The notes: generated from the sequence alone by a model not told the origin. Counted from the first letter of the stretch, positions 1 through 8,371 are shown. The stretch is DNA of 64,000 nucleotides from Rhodothermales bacterium (GCA_028278205.1 JANQES010000125.1:38819-102818); one strand, 5' to 3'. Program-made: numbers and translations.

Positions 1-2
1 AT

Positions 3-60
3 TTTTAGATTTAGATTTTGGATCAATCCAAAATCTAAATCTAAAATCTAAAATCCAAAA
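3..60. repeat. Heptamer-type palindrome (AATCTAAA/CCAAAAT units)
   Basis: Two perfect 21-base arms (3-23 and 26-46) face each other across a 2-base loop. Each arm is built of TAGATTT/TTTTGGAT-like units, and further CTAAAAT/CCAAAAT units follow to about 60. The right side supplies the last codons and the TAG stop of the hydrolase read on the minus strand. The same unit recurs near 14.7, 31.4, 46.6 and 49.2 kb. Confidence 0.85.
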
Positions 61-734
61 TTCGAAACCGTCCACGCTGTGACTACCCGCGCCATTTCGA
101 CGAAGACGTCTTCGTCCGATTGCCGGGTGCGTTTGAGGATTTTGTAGCCGTGGTCGGCGGTGTCGAGCAGGTGGAGCGTTGCGCGGTCTTTGAGGCCGTC
201 GCAGACCGGCTGCAAGAGGTCGAGTTCGGCCAGTTTATCGCGCGTGCCGGAGAGGAACAACATCGGGGCCGAAACGTCGCGCAGGTGGTCGGCGCGTTCG
301 GTGCCGCGTTTGCCCGCCGGGTGCAGCGGGAACGAGAAAAACACCAGCCCGCGCACGTGTTCGAGCGGTGCCTCGGCCGCCGCCGTCGAGGTCATGCGCC
401 CGCTGAAGGAATGGCCGCCGGCCAGCAGCGACAGGTCCGGCGCCGCTGCGCGCGCCGCCGCCGCCGCCGCCCGGACCGTCGCCAGCGTGACGGCCCGCGA
501 GTCGCGCCCGCCACCGCCGCGTTCCATGTACGGAAACTGATAGCGGAACGTTGCCATCCCGGCATCGGCCAGGCGTTGGGCAATGGTTTCGAGCGTCCGA
601 TGTCGCATGTTGGCGCCGGCGCCATGGCCCAGCACCAGCACCCACCGCGCCTCCGGAGGCCGGATCAACAACGCAGAGACTTCGCCTTTCTCCGGGGTGG
701 CTACAAACTTCGATTCGACGGCTTTATGCAGCAT
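48..734 (-). CDS. Alpha/beta hydrolase of the TEX30/KANL3-like family
   Basis: Predicted cytoplasmic hydrolase of 228 residues with no signal peptide. An early VLGHGAGA segment forms the oxyanion region. GGHSFSGRM carries the likely nucleophile serine at the place where the family usually has GGKSMGGRM. A late FLSGTRDKL segment has the acid-residue position and TADHGYK the catalytic histidine. The start at 734 is chosen because AGGAGG lies 8 bases upstream (743-748); an in-frame ATG at 776 has no such site. The last residues (NFGF) and the stop codon come from the flanking heptamer repeat, so the natural C-terminus may have been altered. Substrate unknown. Confidence 0.8.
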   Translation of the reverse strand: MLHKAVESKFVATPEKGEVSALLIRPPEARWVLVLGHGAGANMRHRTLETIAQRLADAGMATFRYQFPYMERGGGGRDSRAVTLATVRAAAAAARAAAPDLSLLAGGHSFSGRMTSTAAAEAPLEHVRGLVFFSFPLHPAGKRGTERADHLRDVSAPMLFLSGTRDKLAELDLLQPVCDGLKDRATLHLLDTADHGYKILKRTRQSDEDVFVEMARVVTAWTVSNFGF

Positions 735-813
735 TGTATGAACCTCCTGACATTTGCTTTTCGAGGGCGTGTTCATGGAGGATACGACGTTGCAATGACA
801 CCGCTATGGCATC

Positions 814-2031
814 CTATTTCAGAACGACGAGCGTCTTCGCGGCAGCGAACGATCCGGCGTGCAATCGATAGACGTAGACGCCGCCCGGCAACGCGCTCGC
901 ATCGAAACGAACCGTGTGGCGGCCCGCCGATTGGGGCGCCTCGACCAGCGTGGATACCTTGCGTCCGAGCACGTCGAAGACCACCAGCGAGACGTCGCTC
1001 GGCGCCGGCAGCGCGTAGACGATGGTCGTCACCGGGTTGAAGGGGTTGGGGTAGTTTTGTTCGAGCGCGAACTGCGCCGGCACCTCGGCGGCGTTTTCGG
1101 CAGCGGTGTTGACCTCGACGTTGATCGACACCGTCGCTGTGTTCGACATCAGCGACGGCGGCAGCACGGCGGCGGTAGCGGCGATGAAACCCGCCACGGT
1201 CACATCCACGGTGTTGCCGGCTACCTCGAAAGCACCTTCGAGGTCGATGGGCAAAGCAAGGTGAAGCGTGGTGTCGCGCTGCGTGATGAAGCCCCTAAGG
1301 TCGCCCAGCGCCGCCACTTCGATGGGCTGCGGCCCATCCTGAACGGCAATGCCGATCAGCCCCGACGCATCCAGATTCAACGTCCCGGCGATGCCCACTT
1401 CGTTGCCGATTTGTGTAAATGAACTGTCGGCGACCGCAGCGGGTGCGCCCGGCTGCACGATGGTCAACTGCATGGAGTCAGGCTCACTAAAGGCATCGAG
1501 ACCGCCACCGAGGAGGCCGAAGCTGAACGACAGGTTCAGCGTGTCGGCCAGCGCCAGGTCCATCGTCGTGACGTGAATCTCGGTGAACGGCATCGTGTTA
1601 GGCGTCACGTCGGCGATGATGGCGCCGGATACGGCAGACGAGTCGCTGTCTGCGTCGTTGCCCACCGGCGTGTCGAGGGCGGCCTCGAACCGGATACCCG
1701 ATTGCGACTGATCGACGAGGAACGACTCTGCCCTCACCTCTTCGGCGAGGTAGGTGAACGTGTCGGTGCCGGTAAAGCCCTCGTTGGGCGTGTAGGTGAA
1801 CGAGCCATCGCGGTTGAGCGTCAGCGTGCCGTTGGCCGGCCCGCTCACGAGCACGGCGGCGAGCGAATCGCCGTCGGCGTCGGTGTCGTTGGCGAGCACG
1901 CCGGGCGTCTCGACGGTCAGCGTGTCGCCCGGCGTGGTGTTGAACGTGTCGTCGGCGGCCACCGGCGGGGTGGTTTGCGCGAAGACGGAGCCGGTCAGCA
2001 CAACCATCAGCATCAGAAACAAAGACCGCAT
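814..2031 (-). CDS. T9SS-sorted secreted protein with a cadherin-like (tandem-95) domain
   Basis: 405 residues: signal peptide ending FAQ, then one Ig/cadherin-like module (ADDTF...VLANDTDADGDSL...GTLTLNRDGSFTYTPNEGFTGTDTFTY) of the type common in bacterial adhesins. A unique middle of about 200 residues follows. The C-terminal type A sorting domain begins with NYPNPFNPVTTI and ends in a YRLHAG...KTLVVLK strand pattern. It is probably exported through Sec, then T9SS, and attached to the cell surface. The start at 2031 is preferred over an upstream ATG (2181): GGAGG lies a few bases upstream and the signal peptide begins there, whereas the longer version would translate a GA-rich repeat. Ligand unknown. 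Confidence 0.85.
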   Translation of the reverse strand: MRSLFLMLMVVLTGSVFAQTTPPVAADDTFNTTPGDTLTVETPGVLANDTDADGDSLAAVLVSGPANGTLTLNRDGSFTYTPNEGFTGTDTFTYLAEEVRAESFLVDQSQSGIRFEAALDTPVGNDADSDSSAVSGAIIADVTPNTMPFTEIHVTTMDLALADTLNLSFSFGLLGGGLDAFSEPDSMQLTIVQPGAPAAVADSSFTQIGNEVGIAGTLNLDASGLIGIAVQDGPQPIEVAALGDLRGFITQRDTTLHLALPIDLEGAFEVAGNTVDVTVAGFIAATAAVLPPSLMSNTATVSINVEVNTAAENAAEVPAQFALEQNYPNPFNPVTTIVYALPAPSDVSLVVFDVLGRKVSTLVEAPQSAGRHTVRFDASALPGGVYVYRLHAGSFAAAKTLVVLK

Positions 2032-2084
2032 AGGACGTCCTCCATGTTTTAGGGCGGTTTTAGTTGCGTGTAAGCTCTGCCCTG

Positions 2085-2168
2085 ATCGAAAGGGAGAGAG
2101 GGGGAGAGGGTGAAAGGGGGAATGAACGTTTTTTCTCCCTTTTTCCCTTTCTCCCTTTCCCCCTCTCA
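2085..2168. repeat. GA/CT-rich heptamer palindrome in the divergent T9SS-cargo/padR gap
   Basis: A purine-rich arm (about 2087-2120, units like GAAAGGG and GAGAGGG) is followed by its pyrimidine-rich complement (about 2134-2167). The outer phrase GTAAGC..TGATCGAAAGGG is shared with the elements near 4.25 and 7.3 kb, so the three form one family. Confidence 0.8.
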
Positions 2169-2264
2169 AACCCTGTGACACACGAACTCCTCCAAACTCT
2201 TAGGCAGGCTCTGAAAAATCAACTTTTATCAGGCGTGTCAAAAAAAATGATTTTCTTTGGAACC

Positions 2265-2313
2265 ATACATAGAGGTGCCATGTATAGACAATATACCTCA
2301 TACCTCTATGTAT
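2265..2313. promoter_or_regulatory. Probable PadR operator (12-bp inverted repeat)
   Basis: ATACATAGAGGT (2265-2276) is repeated exactly in inverse orientation as ACCTCTATGTAT (2302-2313). Between them lies a smaller dyad, GTATA (2282-2286) and TATAC (2292-2296). The site sits 15 bases upstream of the padR start, fitting the autoregulation usual in this family, whose operators carry ATGT/ACAT half-sites. Binding is inferred. Confidence 0.65.
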
Positions 2314-2327
2314 ACCGGGGCGCGATC

Positions 2328-2687
2328 ATGTTATCGAAAGAACTCGTAGCGGCTTCGGCCAAGCCGCTGGTCCTCTCCATCCTGGCCGAGGGCGAAAGCT
2401 ATGGCTATGCCATCATCCAAAAGGTCCGCGCGCTTTCCGACGGGCAGATCGGCTGGACCGACGGGATGATGTACCCGGTGCTGCATCGCCTGGAACGGCA
2501 AAAGCTGATCGCGGCTGAATGGCGCAAAGCGCCGACCGGGCGCAAGCGCAAGTACTACCGGCTGACGGCCAAAGGGCGCACCACCCTGTCGGTCGAGCGC
2601 CGGCACTGGATGATCGTCCACACGGCCCTGGACACGCTCTGGCAACGCAACCCTTCCCTCGCTTTCAGAAGGTTGGCTCATGGTTGA
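2328..2687 (+). CDS. PadR family transcriptional regulator
   Basis: 119-residue winged-helix protein of the short PadR subfamily. It opens with LSILAEGESYGYAIIQKV, then WTDGMMYPVLHRLERQKLI (recognition helix region) and GRKRKYYRLTAKG (wing). The start at 2328 gives the normal family N-terminus; a longer reading to 2064 would translate the repeat and operator. The stop overlaps the start of the next gene by 8 bases, so the two are probably translationally coupled. PadR genes are often paired with HAAS-domain membrane proteins, as here. The effector is not evident. Confidence 0.92.
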   Translation: MLSKELVAASAKPLVLSILAEGESYGYAIIQKVRALSDGQIGWTDGMMYPVLHRLERQKLIAAEWRKAPTGRKRKYYRLTAKGRTTLSVERRHWMIVHTALDTLWQRNPSLAFRRLAHG

Positions 2688-3357
2688 ACTCGAACAAGCA
2701 ATCCGATCCTGGCGCAGGTATCTAGGCCGTGCCGCTTCGCTGAACACATCTGATCTCGATGAGTTGGAGGAGCACCTCCGCAACGAGGTGGAGCGTCTTG
2801 AAGCCGACGGCGTGGGCGTTGAAGAAGCGTTTCACACCGCCGTCGCGCGCCTGGGCGATGCCGACAGCCTCCGCCGCGAGTTTGGCAAGAACGGCGGCAC
2901 CAGCCGCCAGCTTTTTGCGTCGCTCCGCCTGCTTTTTATCCTGCCACTGACGCCGCTCTGGTCACTTTTCTACACATCTGGCTTCCCCGGAGGCGACGTT
3001 CCGCTCGACTTTGTCATCGTAAACCTGATAGATCTTTTTGGGCGGGCACTGGTCTACCTCACCGGGATCTGGCTGGCGGTGCGCAGCCGGCAGTGGATCT
3101 GGGCGGTGCTGTTCGCGTGGCTCGTAGCCTTGCCCTGGATCTTGAACTATATCTTGATCACGTTTCCGCATTGGTTCGCGGGGTTGCCGCATTGGTCGAT
3201 TTATGTGTGGTTGCTGATCAAGCCAACGGTGCTGCTCCTGTCCATCTTCTGGGTTTATCCGCCGTCATTTGCGCTGGATTTGCGTCAGCGTTTAGCACCG
3301 GCGTGGGGCGCCCGGCGAAGGATCACCGGGTTGTGGGATGAGGGTGCCGTTGTCTAA
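2680..3357 (+). CDS. HAAS-domain (permease-prefix-like) membrane protein coupled to PadR
   Basis: 225 residues. The first 75 or so form a helical cytoplasmic domain (LDELEEHLRNEVERLEADGVGVEEAFHTAVARLGD) typical of the HAAS/permease prefix domain 1 family. Several hydrophobic segments follow (FILPLTPLWSLF, LIDLFGRALVYLTGIWLAV, VLFAWLVALPWILNYI, LLIKPTVLLLSIFW), giving about four membrane spans. It overlaps padR by 8 bases. In such pairs the membrane protein is thought to act with the regulator in an envelope response; the role here is inferred from neighbourhood only. Confidence 0.8.
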   Translation: MVELEQAIRSWRRYLGRAASLNTSDLDELEEHLRNEVERLEADGVGVEEAFHTAVARLGDADSLRREFGKNGGTSRQLFASLRLLFILPLTPLWSLFYTSGFPGGDVPLDFVIVNLIDLFGRALVYLTGIWLAVRSRQWIWAVLFAWLVALPWILNYILITFPHWFAGLPHWSIYVWLLIKPTVLLLSIFWVYPPSFALDLRQRLAPAWGARRRITGLWDEGAVV

Positions 3358-3481
3358 CCATTCCACCTTGACCCTTTCTACTGCTGTGAAGACCGCCTTC
3401 AAATCGCGTCGAAAGGCAAGACGCCCCGTTGGTCTCCAGAGCAACGACCCCACGGAGCCTGCCCCGTCCCCCAAAGGGGAG

Positions 3482-4285
3482 ATGTCCTTTCTTGATCATT
3501 TGGAAGAATTCAGGTGGGCACTGCTCAAAGGGTTCGGCGGCGTTCTGCTTGCGACGATTATTGCGTCGTTTTTCGGTGAATGGATTATCGACGCGTTGTT
3601 GCTGGGGCCGAAGAGGCCGGACTTTATCATGTACCAGCTTCTCGGCATCGAAGCCACCGAGTTCACGCTTCAAAACCGCACGGTCACCGGCCAGTTTTTC
3701 GCGCACCTCGGCACCATCATGGCAGCAGGGCTGGTGCTTGGTTCGCCCCTTTTTGTCTATTCGATGTGGCGTTTCATCGAGCCGGGATTGTACCCGCAGG
3801 AGAAATCCGGTCTTCGTTTCGCGTCGGTGTTTGCGGTGTTTTTTTTCATCCTGGGCCTGGCCTTCGGCTACTTCGTCATCACCGCGTTTGCGCTCCAATT
3901 CTTCGCCAACTACGAGATCTCGCCGGAAATCGTCAATGAGTTTGACATCACCCGCTACTTCAGCATGGTGATCTGGTGGTCTTTCGGGACGGGTATTCTA
4001 TTCCAGTTGCCGGTGGTGGTGTACTTCTTGTCTAAGCTGGGCCTGGCCACGCCGGCGCGTATGCGCCAGTGGCGCAAGTATGCCCTGCTGGCAACCCTGA
4101 TCGTCGGTGCGTTCTTAACGCCGCCCGAACCGCTCTCGCAGATCCTTGTCGCTACGCCGCTGATGTTGCTCTACGAAGCCTCCATCTTCATTTCGGTCTA
4201 CATGGAACGCAAACGTCGGAAGCAGTTGGCTGTAAGCATTCAAGATCGAAAGGGGGAAAGAGCGAGGGGGGGAAAGGGAGGTTGA
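3482..4285 (+). CDS. tatC: Sec-independent (Tat) translocase subunit TatC
   Basis: Core membrane subunit of the twin-arginine pathway that recognises Tat signal peptides. The family N-terminus MSFLDHLEEFRWAL begins at 3482, followed by six hydrophobic spans. The conserved periplasmic/loop region (FIEPGLYPQEKSGL) and the C-terminal part (GAFLTPPEPLSQILVATPLMLLYE) are clear. An upstream in-frame ATG at 3338 would add 48 unrelated residues containing a CCCCAAAGGGG palindrome, so it is disfavoured. The last 15 or so residues (QDRKGERARGGKGG) are read from a GA-rich intergenic repeat and are probably an added tail. No tatA/B is in the window. Confidence 0.93.
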   Translation: MSFLDHLEEFRWALLKGFGGVLLATIIASFFGEWIIDALLLGPKRPDFIMYQLLGIEATEFTLQNRTVTGQFFAHLGTIMAAGLVLGSPLFVYSMWRFIEPGLYPQEKSGLRFASVFAVFFFILGLAFGYFVITAFALQFFANYEISPEIVNEFDITRYFSMVIWWSFGTGILFQLPVVVYFLSKLGLATPARMRQWRKYALLATLIVGAFLTPPEPLSQILVATPLMLLYEASIFISVYMERKRRKQLAVSIQDRKGERARGGKGG

Positions 4286-4325
4286 TCTGCTTTTTCACCC
4301 TCTCGCCCTCTCGGTCAGGGCAGGG
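4241..4325. repeat. GA/CT-rich palindrome between convergent genes
   Basis: Purine arm (about 4246-4281) and pyrimidine arm (about 4294-4315) of the same family as 2085-2168 and 7243-7430. The left arm is inside the 3' end of tatC. It may act as a bidirectional terminator, but there is no clean T-tract. Confidence 0.75.
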
Positions 4326-4327
4326 GC

Positions 4328-5107
4328 TCACGGCTCTGAGGACGGCGATTTCAACATCACCGCAATGATTCCCGCGTACTTTTCGCGATTTCCGCCGAAG
4401 CGGCCCAGCGCCGGGGCGTAGAGTTCGGAGATGGCGCCGTCGAGGTAGAGCGCGTCGGGGCAATTCAATGCTTCTTTGAAAAACGTGGCGAAGTCGTAGA
4501 AGTTGACGGCGCCGTTGGAGATGACGAGAAAGACCGTGCCGTCGGGGCGCGCGCCGATGCCGCTACGCAGGCGGCAGTTCTGCGAGCCGGGCGTAAACGC
4601 CGGATGGATCGTGCCGCCGGAGACCAGCAGCGGCCCCGATTGCGTGGCATACCGAACCGGCCCGGCCACGGCCTCGAACTGCGACGCCTCGACGATGCGT
4701 GCGCCGGCGTCGGTCAGCAGGAAGACGCCGTTGGGTTTCAGATAAAAATTGCCGTTGCCGTCGTCGAGGTTGAGCGGATTTTTGACGACGCCGTCTTCGA
4801 TGAACAGGCCGGTGGGGACGTAGCCCGGCTCGTAGATACCCGCGTTGGTGGCAGCGATGAGGCTGTCGCCTCGTGCAGCGGCCCACGCCTGCACGCGATC
4901 GAGTGTCAGAAAAGGGCTGCCGTCGGGCTGTTTCCAGACCAGCCGCAGCGCGTGCCGTTCCAGATCAATTTCGACCACGTCGAAGGGCCGGTCTGCCCGT
5001 AGCGTGCATTCCTGATTTTTAACCGACTGCACCAGCGACGAACAGCCGGCCAGGGCAGAGAGCAGCAGGAGCGCCAGAAGCGTCGGAATCCGGGTTCGGT
5101 TGTTCAA
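4328..5107 (-). CDS. Phosphodiester glycosidase-like (NAGPA/DUF2233) lipoprotein
   Basis: 259 residues: lipoprotein signal with lipobox LAGC at the N-terminus, then a DUF2233/NAGPA-type domain. Recognisable pieces are VDLER-like opening strands, ATNAGIYEPGYVPTGLFIEDG, GNFYLKPNGVFLL, ATQSGPLLVSGG, GARPDGTVFLVISNG and the acid-rich CPDALYLDGAISELY near the C-terminus. The family cleaves phosphodiester-linked sugars (human uncovering enzyme) or exopolysaccharide ends; the substrate here is unknown. The start appears to be a TTG directly abutting an AACACT-type repeat arm, with no ATG alternative giving the full signal peptide. Confidence 0.85.
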   Translation of the reverse strand: MNNRTRIPTLLALLLLSALAGCSSLVQSVKNQECTLRADRPFDVVEIDLERHALRLVWKQPDGSPFLTLDRVQAWAAARGDSLIAATNAGIYEPGYVPTGLFIEDGVVKNPLNLDDGNGNFYLKPNGVFLLTDAGARIVEASQFEAVAGPVRYATQSGPLLVSGGTIHPAFTPGSQNCRLRSGIGARPDGTVFLVISNGAVNFYDFATFFKEALNCPDALYLDGAISELYAPALGRFGGNREKYAGIIAVMLKSPSSEP

Positions 5108-5186
5108 GTGTTTTCGTGTTCAGGTGTTTTTGTGTGAGGGACAAAGAACTTAAACACTATAACACTCAAACACTATAACACTTGAA
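5108..5186. repeat. AACACTAT octamer palindrome
   Basis: Left arm of GTGTTTTCGTGTTCAG-type units, right arm of CACTATAA/CACTCAAA units. It fills the gap between the SDR stop and the glycosidase start. The same unit recurs at 57020-57103. Confidence 0.8.
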
Positions 5187-5190
5187 AACC

Positions 5191-5988
5191 TTACCGCATC
5201 GATGCCGTCCAGCCGCCGTCTACGATCATCGAATGGCCGGTGACGTAAGAGGCGGCGTCGGAGCAGAGCCACAGCGCCGCCTCGGCGGCTTCGTCCGGCT
5301 TGCCGATGCGCCGCATCGGCACCATGCCGGTGTATTGGGCCTGGACGGCAGCGATTTTCGAGGGATCGCCGCCGGATATTTTTTGGAAGACGCCTTCGAG
5401 CATCGGCGTGTGGAAGGCGCCGGCCACGAGCGCGTTGATACGGATGCCCTGCTGTGCATAGTCTTGCGCTGCCGACTTGGTCAGCGCCAACACCCCGGCC
5501 TTACCGGCTGAGTAGAGCGCCCCCTGCGGCGACCCGCCCAATCCATTGACCGACGAGGTGTTGACGATAGCGCCGCCGGGCGGATCCTGGGCGAGCATCT
5601 GCCGGATCTCGTGCTTCATGCACAGCCACACGCCTTTGAGGTTGACACCCATCACCTCGTCGAACTCCTCCTCGTCGAAGTCGGCGGTGAGGGCGAAGGC
5701 GCCTTTGGCCACGGCGGCGTTGTTGAAGCCGTAATCGAGCCGGCCATAGACTTCGACCGTCCGGGCGACGAGGTGTTCTACGTCGGCGGCGTTGCCGACG
5801 TCGGCGCGTACAAAGACGGCCTCGCCGCCGGCTTCGACGATCTCGTGGGCGGCCTCTTCGCCGCGTTCGACGCCGCGCGCCGCGATGACCACACGCGCGC
5901 CGCGTTGAGCAAACAACCGCGCCGCCGCCCGCCCGATGCCCGAACTGCCGCCGGTGACGAGCGCTACTTTGCCTTCGAAATGTTGCAT
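5191..5988 (-). CDS. Short-chain dehydrogenase/reductase (classical SDR)
   Basis: 265-residue NAD(P)-dependent oxidoreductase. The Rossmann motif TGGSSGIG is near residues 13-20, followed by DVGN for cofactor contact and NNAAV. Catalytic serine lies in VNTSSVNGLGG and the YSAGK (YxxxK) motif follows. The C-terminal SYVTGHSMIVDGGWTASMR is typical of the FabG-like group. The start at 5988 (MQHFEGKVALVTG) matches the family; ATG at 6000 is also possible, and no strong ribosome site decides. A longer reading to 6102 would translate a palindromic repeat. Substrate cannot be assigned. Confidence 0.9.
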   Translation of the reverse strand: MQHFEGKVALVTGGSSGIGRAAARLFAQRGARVVIAARGVERGEEAAHEIVEAGGEAVFVRADVGNAADVEHLVARTVEVYGRLDYGFNNAAVAKGAFALTADFDEEEFDEVMGVNLKGVWLCMKHEIRQMLAQDPPGGAIVNTSSVNGLGGSPQGALYSAGKAGVLALTKSAAQDYAQQGIRINALVAGAFHTPMLEGVFQKISGGDPSKIAAVQAQYTGMVPMRRIGKPDEAAEAALWLCSDAASYVTGHSMIVDGGWTASMR

Positions 5989-6057
5989 GATCGGTCTCAT
6001 AGGATGAACAGAACTCCGGCAGTCCCAACCCCGCCTTTGAAGAAAGGATCCACCCCG

Positions 6058-6131
6058 TCGTTCGTATTGCGTACTGCGTATTCCGTTGGACAGAGCACCC
6101 ATACGCAGTACGAACTACGCAATACGCATCC
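6058..6131. repeat. GCGTATT heptamer palindrome
   Basis: Units GCGTATT, GCGTACT, GCGTATT (about 6066-6083) face ACGCAGT, ACGAACT, ACGCAAT (about 6103-6127). It lies in the divergent gap between the SDR and acetamidase-like genes, where promoters for both are expected. Confidence 0.8.
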
Positions 6132-6212
6132 CATCTCCATATATTTAAAACCTCCGGGGCATCACGCTCTGCTTTCCCCAATCCTCACCCTGCCATCTAT
6201 CCTTCCGAGATC

Positions 6213-7235
6213 ATGCTATCGCTTCGTGTCGTCTTCGTCTTGGTCTGCGCCGGTTTGCTCGTTCTGGGGTGCAACAACTCCAGCGGCGGCAGCCAATCTG
6301 CCGGCGAAACCGACCGCGTCGTGCCTACGCCGCAGCATACGCTCACCAAAGACCAGACACACAATCGCTTCAGCGCCTCCATCGACCCGGTGCTGACGGT
6401 GGCTTCGGGCGCCGTCGTTGAAGTCTATACCGAGGAGGCGTCGGACGGCCAGCTCACGCCGGCGTCTACGCCCGAAGATGTGCGCAACCTCGATTTCAGC
6501 CCCATCCACCCGCTCACCGGCCCGGTCTACGTCGAAGGCGCCGAGGTGGGCGACGTGCTGGCGGTGACGCTGCACCAGATCGAGATCGGCGAGTACGGCT
6601 GGAGCGCCGTCGTGCCCGGCTTCGGCTTCCTGGCCGATGAGTTTCCCGATCCCTACCTGAAGACGTTCACCTTCGAAGACGGCGACACCTACGCCACGTT
6701 CGCCAACGGCATCCGGATTCCGCTCGAACCCTTCCCCGGGGTGATGGGCGTCGCGCCCGACACCGACTCACTGCTCTCGACGATCCCGCCCCGCCAGAAC
6801 GGCGGCAACATGGACGATCCCCATCTGGTCGCGGGCACGACGGTGTATTTCCCTGTGCTGGTGCCCGGCGCGCTCTTTTCCATCGGCGACACGCACGCGG
6901 CGCAGGGGCTCGGCGAAGTCTGCGGCACCGCCATCGAAGCGCCCATGCGCGTCATCTACGAGGTCAACGTCATCAAAAACAAACCCTACCTCAAAGAGCC
7001 GCAGTACGAAACCGACGACTATTACGCCGTCACCGGCTTCGCCACGACCATCGACGAGGCCACCAAAAAAGCCACGCGCTACATGATCGACTACCTCGAA
7101 GCCGAACGCGGCCTCAGCCGCACCGACGCCTACGTCCTGGCCTCCCTCGCCGGCGACCTCCACATCGCCGAGGTCGTAGACGTGCCGCACATGCTCGTGA
7201 CGATGCACGTGGCGAAGAGCCTGTTTGAGGATTGA
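6213..7235 (+). CDS. Acetamidase/formamidase family lipoprotein
   Basis: 340 residues. The N-terminus is a lipoprotein signal with LLVLGC. The body matches the FmdA/AmdA fold: LTKDQTHNRFSASIDPVLTVASGAVVEVYTEEASDG, HPLTGPVYVEGAEVGDVLAVTL, PPRQNGGNMD and SIGDTHAAQGLGEVCGTAIE, the last holding the conserved acidic and histidine residues of the metal-dependent amidase centre. The family hydrolyses formamide, acetamide or related short amides. Export to the envelope as a lipoprotein suggests scavenging outside the cytoplasm (inference). It is a single gene with no amide-transporter neighbour. Confidence 0.88.
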   Translation: MLSLRVVFVLVCAGLLVLGCNNSSGGSQSAGETDRVVPTPQHTLTKDQTHNRFSASIDPVLTVASGAVVEVYTEEASDGQLTPASTPEDVRNLDFSPIHPLTGPVYVEGAEVGDVLAVTLHQIEIGEYGWSAVVPGFGFLADEFPDPYLKTFTFEDGDTYATFANGIRIPLEPFPGVMGVAPDTDSLLSTIPPRQNGGNMDDPHLVAGTTVYFPVLVPGALFSIGDTHAAQGLGEVCGTAIEAPMRVIYEVNVIKNKPYLKEPQYETDDYYAVTGFATTIDEATKKATRYMIDYLEAERGLSRTDAYVLASLAGDLHIAEVVDVPHMLVTMHVAKSLFED

Positions 7236-7242
7236 TGCGGAC

Positions 7243-7430
7243 TTTTAGGGCATTTTTACTACGTCAGTCGCTTCGCTCGTGTCAGTTGGATGTAAGCCTT
7301 CAAGATCGAAAGGGGGTAAGGGAGAGAGGGTGAAAGGGGGATTTTTTCGTTTTGTCTCCCTCTCCCCCTTTCCCCCTCTCTCCCTCTCGATTCAGGCAGA
7401 GCATACAAGCAACAGAAAAATGCTCTAAAC
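7243..7430. repeat. Composite palindromic element with terminal inverted repeats
   Basis: Outer ends TTTAGGGCATTTTT (7244-7257) and AAAAATGCTCTAAA (7416-7429) are inverted with 13 of 14 matches. Inside lie a CGTCAGTCGCTTCGCTCGTG motif (7262-7281, also near 49.18 kb) and a GA-rich/CT-rich palindrome (about 7307-7390) of the 2.1 and 4.25 kb family. It is MITE-like and fills the convergent gap. Confidence 0.7.
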
Positions 7431-7441
7431 CTCCGAGTCTG

Positions 7442-8371
7442 TCAATTCCATCTGGTTATCTGCCTTTTATCGGAACCGTCGGCATTCATGATAAAAAGGT
7501 GGGATTGTGATTCGAAGGCGATTTGGGTACCATCGGGAGACCATTCAGGATTGCCGCCATCGTCCGTAATTCTAAGCTGGTTGGAGCCGTCTGTATCCAT
7601 TATGTAAATGCCCCGACCGCTCTCCCTGTGCGATTCAAACGCAATCCTGGAGCCGTCCGGAGACCAGGCGGGGAAGGAATCGTCATACGCATCATGGGTC
7701 AACCGGACGGTATTCGACCCGTCTGCATTCATCACATAGATCTCCCAGTTGCCCGGACTGACATCCCGGTTTGATATAAACGCGATCTTGGCGCCATCCG
7801 GAGACCAGGCGGGATGTCTATTATTGGTGGCATTGTTCGTTATGTTGCGCACGTTGGAGCCGTCGGCATCCACTACATAGATCTCGGCAATGGTACCGGT
7901 ATGTTGCCAGAGCGCAAACTTGGAGCCATCCGGGGACCATGCGATGCCTCCATACGGGACGGTAGGGTCGAATAATCGTCTGATATTAGAGCCGTTTGCC
8001 TCCATGACGTAAATACTGCTTCCCCTGTTAAATACGATCCGGGCGCCATCCGGAGACCAATGCGGATCGCTGAGAGAAAACACATCATCCGTCAACCTGC
8101 TGATCGTCGAACCGTCGGCCTCCATGACGTAGATCTCGTAATCGAAGGAACTATCGGGGTTTGAAATGAAAGCGATCTTTGTGCCGTCTGGAGACCAATG
8201 CGGGTCGCTGGCAATACGAGAATAGGTATACGGTCCCGGAGGAATGTCAAAAAACTCAAGATCGATACCCAGATCATCGCCCACGGGATCGCAGGAAACG
8301 AGTGAACCGAGAAGCAGGCCGCTCAACAGAAGTAGAAGGGTGCGTTTCATGATAGAGTACGCGGTGCGCAT
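7442..8371 (-). CDS. TolB-like WD40/PD40 beta-propeller lipoprotein
   Basis: 309 residues. The signal peptide ends in the lipobox LVSC. Six PD40-type blades follow, each with WSPDG(T/A/S)KIAF and (I)YVM.ADGSN.R(L/I)T, resembling the propeller of TolB and related PD40 proteins. It is probably a periplasm-facing outer-membrane lipoprotein that binds a partner. Start at 8371: a clear GGAGGAA site lies 6 bases upstream, better than 8350 or 8401. No Tol-Pal genes are adjacent, so TolB function is not implied. Confidence 0.85.
   Translation of the reverse strand: MRTAYSIMKRTLLLLLSGLLLGSLVSCDPVGDDLGIDLEFFDIPPGPYTYSRIASDPHWSPDGTKIAFISNPDSSFDYEIYVMEADGSTISRLTDDVFSLSDPHWSPDGARIVFNRGSSIYVMEANGSNIRRLFDPTVPYGGIAWSPDGSKFALWQHTGTIAEIYVVDADGSNVRNITNNATNNRHPAWSPDGAKIAFISNRDVSPGNWEIYVMNADGSNTVRLTHDAYDDSFPAWSPDGSRIAFESHRESGRGIYIMDTDGSNQLRITDDGGNPEWSPDGTQIAFESQSHLFIMNADGSDKRQITRWN

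Noticed and set aside
7442..8371. True TolB of the Tol-Pal system
   Set aside because: It has PD40 blades but a lipobox, no TolB N-terminal domain, and no Tol-Pal neighbours.
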